Source of the DNA: Planctomycetaceae bacterium
GTDB lineage: Bacteria > Planctomycetota > Phycisphaerae > SM23-33
NCBI GenBank assembly: GCA_039680605.1
Contig: JBDKTA010000067.1
Span: 103,228 to 167,227, forward strand
Length of the DNA: 64,000 nt
Reading direction: 5' to 3'
Shown: positions 60,787 to 64,000 of the stretch, piece after piece
Numbering within the stretch: position 1 is the first letter of the stretch
Layout: the number at the start of each line of letters is the position of its first letter
Made by a program: the position numbers and the translations under genes
The notes under the pieces: model-generated
Databases searched by the model: none
The model's input: only the letters and a program-made list of their open reading frames with translations
Told to the model about the DNA's origin: nothing

Positions 60787-61563
60787 TCACTCGCCGCTTG
60801 TCCAGTACCCCGGGCGCGAGTAGTGCTCGTGCAGGGCGATCTCGTAGGGGCGGTCGATCACCTCGGGCATCGGCGGGCTGCTGTGGATGCGGTCTTTGGT
60901 CATCTTCGCGCGAACCTGACGCTGGGCCCACGAAATGCCCGCCAGCCACTGCGTCGACAGCACCACGAGGTGTTTATGGAACAGCGTGCCGATGTCGGCC
61001 GTCACGTAGCGAATCTCCCACGTCTCGGGGTCGACAAGAAAATCCTGCACCGCCCCCATTTCGCCGTCGATGGCGGTGAGGTTGTACTCGAGGATCTCCT
61101 TGAAGGCCGAGAGGGTGCTCTCGGGCTTGCGGTTGCGTTCGAGATCGATGCGATCCTGCGGCAAGGCCTCGGCGGCCACGGAGCGGCTGATCGACTCGGG
61201 CAGCGGCCGGGACTCCCAGTACGGCAGCCACCCGAAATACTTGGCGAGCATCGTTTCGTGCTCGCGCGAGATGGTGACCTTGGAATCGACGTGCGGGCTG
61301 TGCTCGATCTGGTCGCTGGTCAAGGCCATGTGGACGATGCCTTCGCTCCAGTCTGCGCCCTCGACGGACGGCGGGGCGATCAGGACCATGCGCCCCGGCA
61401 GCCAGATGCGCGTGTCGATCACGAAATACCGCACGGTCCAGGTTCGCTGCTGGAAGTAGAAATCGAAAACCTTGCCGATCGGTTTGTCCGAGGCGTGGAT
61501 CCTGGCGGAAATCAGGGCGTCGAGGCTGCCCACGGTTGCTTGCGTGGCTGCTTCGGTTGTCAT
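60787..61563 (-). CDS. PRC-barrel protein, two PRC units
   Basis: 258 residues. Two PRC-barrel-like units: about 20-70 (DKPIGKVFDFYFQQRTWTVRYFVIDT, split over two strands) and about 145-190 (DGEMGAVQDFLVDPETWEIRYVTAD). Each is followed by L-x-x-x-W/H-L-type strands and a statement of positions S-x-x-I-x-x-S-P. PRC barrels are found in RimM and photosynthetic reaction centre H subunits; these soluble two-unit forms are common in stress operons, function unknown. The ATG at 61563 has TGGAG in front. Last of the four-gene operon Hsp20-BON-PRC-PRC. Confidence 0.8.
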   Translation of the reverse strand: MTTEAATQATVGSLDALISARIHASDKPIGKVFDFYFQQRTWTVRYFVIDTRIWLPGRMVLIAPPSVEGADWSEGIVHMALTSDQIEHSPHVDSKVTISREHETMLAKYFGWLPYWESRPLPESISRSVAAEALPQDRIDLERNRKPESTLSAFKEILEYNLTAIDGEMGAVQDFLVDPETWEIRYVTADIGTLFHKHLVVLSTQWLAGISWAQRQVRAKMTKDRIHSSPPMPEVIDRPYEIALHEHYSRPGYWTSGE

Positions 61564-61587
61564 GGTCGGCTCCATTGCTGGCGTGGG

Positions 61588-62367
61588 TCACTTCTCTTCC
61601 ACGTCCTTGATCGTCGTCGTCAGTTCCGGCAGTTCGCCTTCCCAGTAGACCGGTCGGCCGTAGAAGTCGTACAACCGCACCTCGTATTCGCGATTGACCG
61701 GCGTCTCGTAGTCGAACGGCGGACCCTCGCGAATGGCGCTTTGCTCGAGGTCTACGTAGACCGCCCGCTCGGTCCAGTCGACGTCGCGGATCCACGCCGG
61801 CGAAACGAGCACTTTTTTGCCGCTGAGCAGGTGCCCGATATCGGCCACCATATAGCGGATGACCCAGTCGTCGCTCTGGACGATGAAGTCATGCACGCGT
61901 CCGGCGTCGCCGTCGGTGGCGTGCAGGGTCAGATGGATCGTATCGCGCATGCTTCGCAGGTTAGGATCGGAGCGGGCCTGGTCTTCGGTGCTCGGCAGCG
62001 ACTCGATAACCTCCGGCGGTTGCACCAGCGGCGTTCCCTCCATGCCCCAGTACGGCGCCCAGCCGTAATGGGCGGCCATCATCGATTCGTACTGGCGCGA
62101 GATGGGCTGGTCGGACTCGATGGGCGGGCTGTGCTCGATCGCCTCGCGGGTCAGGTTCACCGGAACGATCTTGTTCGACCAGTCGGGCTTGCCGAAACTC
62201 TGGGGCGACAGCAGCACCTGTCGTCCGCTGAGCCATCCGCCCGTGTCGGCCGCAAGATAACGGATGGTCCACACCTTGTCGTCGAAGAAGAAATCGCGGA
62301 CTTTTCCGAGTTCGCCGTCTGTGGCGCGGATGGTGTATCCCAGTAGTTCTTTCAGGCTTCTGAGCAT
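61588..62367 (-). CDS. PRC-barrel protein, two PRC units
   Basis: 259 residues and a paralogue of the next gene: LRSLKELLGYTIRATDGELG, VRDFFFDDKVWTIRYLAAD, then GWLSGRQVLLSPQSFG, and again TLHATDGDAGRVHDFIVQSD with VIRYMVADIGHLLSGKKVLV. The motif of both halves is T-x-D-G-x-x-G-x-V-x-D-F, then W-x-I-R-Y. AGGAGGTGATGAG precedes the ATG, a very strong ribosome site. The gap to the BON gene is 13 bases, and to the other PRC gene 24. Such pairs may form hetero-oligomers (inference). Confidence 0.8.
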   Translation of the reverse strand: MLRSLKELLGYTIRATDGELGKVRDFFFDDKVWTIRYLAADTGGWLSGRQVLLSPQSFGKPDWSNKIVPVNLTREAIEHSPPIESDQPISRQYESMMAAHYGWAPYWGMEGTPLVQPPEVIESLPSTEDQARSDPNLRSMRDTIHLTLHATDGDAGRVHDFIVQSDDWVIRYMVADIGHLLSGKKVLVSPAWIRDVDWTERAVYVDLEQSAIREGPPFDYETPVNREYEVRLYDFYGRPVYWEGELPELTTTIKDVEEK

Positions 62368-62380
62368 GGCTCATCACCTC

Positions 62381-63043
62381 CTACTTGACCACGTCCAACT
62401 CATTGTAGACCCCCTTGACCCCGATGGTGTACCGGGCGATCTCGTAAGCGGCCCTGTAGGCCCCCCGCGAAGGCACCGTTCCCATCAGCGTCACGATGGC
62501 CGCCTCGACCTGCACGGTCACGTCGCGGGCATTGACCAGGACGTTGGCCCACAGGGCGTCGAGAATATTGCGGGCGATCCGCCGGTCGTGCAGGTCACCC
62601 GTGGGCGTCACCGCCAATTCGTTCGCCACCGACACGATCCCGCTGACGGAAGAAGCCGCTTCCACCGCCTGCTCCCTCTTATAGCGCTGGTCTACAAACC
62701 CCCGAAGCCGCGCCAAGCCGGCCTGGACCGTTACCTCGATGTCACATTCGTCCAAGTCCCCCCTGCAGGACAGGGCGTCGCGCACCCGATCGGCCAGCTC
62801 GACGTCCGGCGGCGGGGCCGACGCCGCGGGGTAGCGGATCGTCAACTGGTTATGCACCGCCGAGGCTCCGACGGATCGAGCGACCGCGGCGGCCGCCTGG
62901 CGGGCGGGGTAATCCGGCACGGTGCCCGTCAACGTCACTTCGCCGCCGCGCACGCGAACGGAGATATCCGAGGCGTCCACCAAGTCGTCCCAGAACAACT
63001 GGTTGATGACGTCATCGCGTAGATGTTCATCTGTCACAATCAT
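62381..63043 (-). CDS. Protein with three BON domains
   Basis: 220 residues, no signal peptide. Three BON units: about 5-70 (LRDDVINQLFWDDLVDASDI, VTLTGTVPDYPARQAAA), about 80-145 (LADRVRDALSCRGDLDECDI, ARLRGFVDQRYKREQAV), and about 150-218 (IARNILDALWANVLVNARDV, VTLMGTVPSRGAYRAAYEI). BON domains bind phospholipid surfaces or act in osmotic shock proteins such as OsmY. Here the lack of a signal peptide suggests a cytoplasmic location. The ATG overlaps the hsp20 stop by ATGA. Confidence 0.85.
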   Translation of the reverse strand: MIVTDEHLRDDVINQLFWDDLVDASDISVRVRGGEVTLTGTVPDYPARQAAAAVARSVGASAVHNQLTIRYPAASAPPPDVELADRVRDALSCRGDLDECDIEVTVQAGLARLRGFVDQRYKREQAVEAASSVSGIVSVANELAVTPTGDLHDRRIARNILDALWANVLVNARDVTVQVEAAIVTLMGTVPSRGAYRAAYEIARYTIGVKGVYNELDVVK

Positions 63044-63585
63044 TCCGCTTCCTCTTGGGGCCGCCTGCCCGATCCGCCTGCGTGCCTGCCCGTTCCGGAC
63101 CGGGAGCGTCCGCCGCGGCCGTTCTCTTCAAGGTCCTTGGGCCGGACGCGCCTTGGGCGGGAGGAGATCTCGATCCGCCGCCGCGGCGTCTTGGTGGTTT
63201 CCGGGGCCTTGGGCAATTCAAGGTGCAGCACGCCGTTTTCGAGCGTCTTGCCCATGTTGGCCTGATCGACCTCTGCCGGCAGAACGAAGGAGCGTTCCAT
63301 CGGCGCCATCTGGCGCTCGCTGAGGAACTTCTGCCCCCGCTCGGGACTGGATTCGTCCTTATGATGGGCGCGGATCGTCAGGATGCCCCTGCTGTAATCG
63401 ACTTGGACCTCCTCGTCGGTGTACCCGGGAAGTTCCGCGTCGACCACGATCTTGTTGGGCTCTTCGGCGATGTCGGCGGGGTATTCCCAAAGATCGGGCG
63501 CCACCTCTTCCAAGCCGGCCCACCAAGGCCTGAGTAGTTGGTCAAATCCTCTTTCCGCGGGTCGCTTTCTGGTGCTTGCCACCAT
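63040..63585 (-). CDS. Hsp20/alpha-crystallin small heat shock protein
   Basis: 181 residues. Small heat shock proteins hold unfolding proteins without ATP. The alpha-crystallin domain covers about 35-145: ADIAEEPNKIVVDAELPG, YTDEEVQVDYSRGILTIRA, a loop with RQMAPMERSFVLPAEVD, and the end NGVLHLELPKAPETTK followed by PRRRIEI. The classical G-x-L motif is present (GVLHL). The tail is Arg/Gly-rich and unusually long for the family. GAGGGTAGG precedes the ATG. First gene of the operon with BON and two PRC genes, so a common stress control is likely. Confidence 0.9.
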   Translation of the reverse strand: MVASTRKRPAERGFDQLLRPWWAGLEEVAPDLWEYPADIAEEPNKIVVDAELPGYTDEEVQVDYSRGILTIRAHHKDESSPERGQKFLSERQMAPMERSFVLPAEVDQANMGKTLENGVLHLELPKAPETTKTPRRRIEISSRPRRVRPKDLEENGRGGRSRSGTGRHAGGSGRRPQEEAE

Positions 63586-63946
63586 TTGCCTACCCTCGTT
63601 GTCGGCTCCGGGTTGTGATCGTCAGGTTGGGTCAGCCGACGTTCCCCCAGCCCCAACTGCCGTTCGTCATACAGCTTTCCCTGCAATCAAATCATCGTAG
63701 GGGCATGCGTCAGAGACCACCAATGGGACAAACTGCCATATTGACTGTGATACATCCCTCTATGCCCGCCGGGGACGCGGAGTGCAGGATCGAAGGGATT
63801 AAGACAGGGAGAGGAGTGCGGGATTAAGGGGATTGAGAGGATTAAAACAGGGACGGGGATGGGGGAGAGGGTTTGGGCTTCCCCACGAACGGTGGGCGCG
63901 CCGAGAGGGTAATATAAGAGCCCTCAGGCAACAGAAGGAGCCCACG
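63586..63946. other. Intergenic region with purine-rich direct repeats
   Basis: 360 bases. At 63786-63860 ggattaagacaggga recurs as ggattaaaacaggga in a G/A-rich run, followed by ggatgggggagaggg. Next comes a small hairpin (cccacgaacggtggg, 63881-63895), which may be part of the left end of the insertion sequence. No gene is seen. Confidence 0.45.
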
Positions 63947-64000
63947 ATGGCACGCGGCAGATACACGCTGGAGTTCAAGCAGTCGGCAGTCCAGTTGGTC
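63947..64000 (+). CDS. IS3-type transposase OrfA, N-terminal fragment
   Basis: Only the first 18 codons are in the window: MARGRYTLEFKQSAVQLV. This matches the opening of the helix-turn-helix OrfA of IS3/IS2/IS911-like elements (R-x-x-Y-x-x-E-F-K-x-x-A-V-x-L). GAAGGAG precedes the ATG. The catalytic DDE part (OrfB) would be to the right of the window. The left end of the element probably lies between 63870 and 63946. Confidence 0.65.
   Translation, partial: MARGRYTLEFKQSAVQLV

Overview
The window is a GC-rich bacterial chromosome segment with about 50 protein genes and two tRNA genes. The best guess for the source is a planctomycete of the Phycisphaerae type (inference). Supporting this are the Ala-Thr-Pro low-complexity linkers in many exported proteins, a PEP-CTERM exported protein, the many lipoproteins, the tRNA genes without an encoded CCA end, and the very high load of short palindromic repeats between genes. 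No rRNA gene, CRISPR array or prophage is visible.

Layout. 1-7.6 kb: the start of a corrinoid protein gene, a membrane TPR-like protein, a lipoprotein, a small DUF1330-like protein, dihydroxy-acid dehydratase (ilvD), an M28 peptidase and a squalene-cyclase-fold lipoprotein. 7.6-17.7 kb, all on the minus strand: tsaD with an S41 protease, tRNA-Phe, a PpiD/SurA-like membrane protein, an overlapping four-gene operon (cyclodeaminase, zinc-ribbon protein, lipoprotein, RDD membrane protein), another lipoprotein and an orphan antitoxin. 17.8-25.4 kb: a VanZ-like membrane protein with an esterase lipoprotein, then a minus-strand operon hisF-pilT-degenerate PilB-like protein-CvpA-like protein. 25.5-27.8 kb: a lone, comparatively AT-rich nuclease-NACHT gene, the best anti-phage defence candidate. 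28-38.7 kb: an HD-GYP protein, the PEP-CTERM protein, a B12-binding radical SAM protein, a carboxylesterase, accD, a histidine-phosphatase homologue that has lost its catalytic residues, rpe, pgk and gap. 38.9-45.9 kb: a small membrane protein, tRNA-Lys with a clear promoter and terminator, carB, rsmH and a secreted metallophosphoesterase, separated by composite simple-sequence repeats. 46.4-54.7 kb: a Kai-type signalling operon, kaiC-kaiB-kaiB-(CheB-CheR-PAS)-(PAS-PAS-GAF-histidine kinase-REC), followed by a DUF3309 mini-protein. 54.9-60.7 kb: a sialate O-acetylesterase-like lipoprotein and a 1289-residue PQQ-propeller protein, diverging across a repeat array. 60.8-64 kb: a stress-type operon Hsp20-BON-PRC-PRC, then the start of an IS3-type transposase.

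How it works together. The most system-like unit is the Kai operon. An intact double-domain KaiC keeps both Walker A motifs, both catalytic Glu pairs and a Ser-Ser pair at the cyanobacterial phosphorylation site. It is followed by two different KaiB proteins and no KaiA, and then by large sensory proteins that have no obvious DNA-binding output. The second most notable unit is hisF-pilT-PilB-like, where an ATPase with destroyed nucleotide-binding motifs and an N-terminal membrane anchor sits beside an intact PilT. Several promoters of the form TTGnnn-N16/17-TAGAAT can be read by eye and look like the housekeeping promoter of this organism. All similarity statements come from reading motifs by eye; no database search was run.
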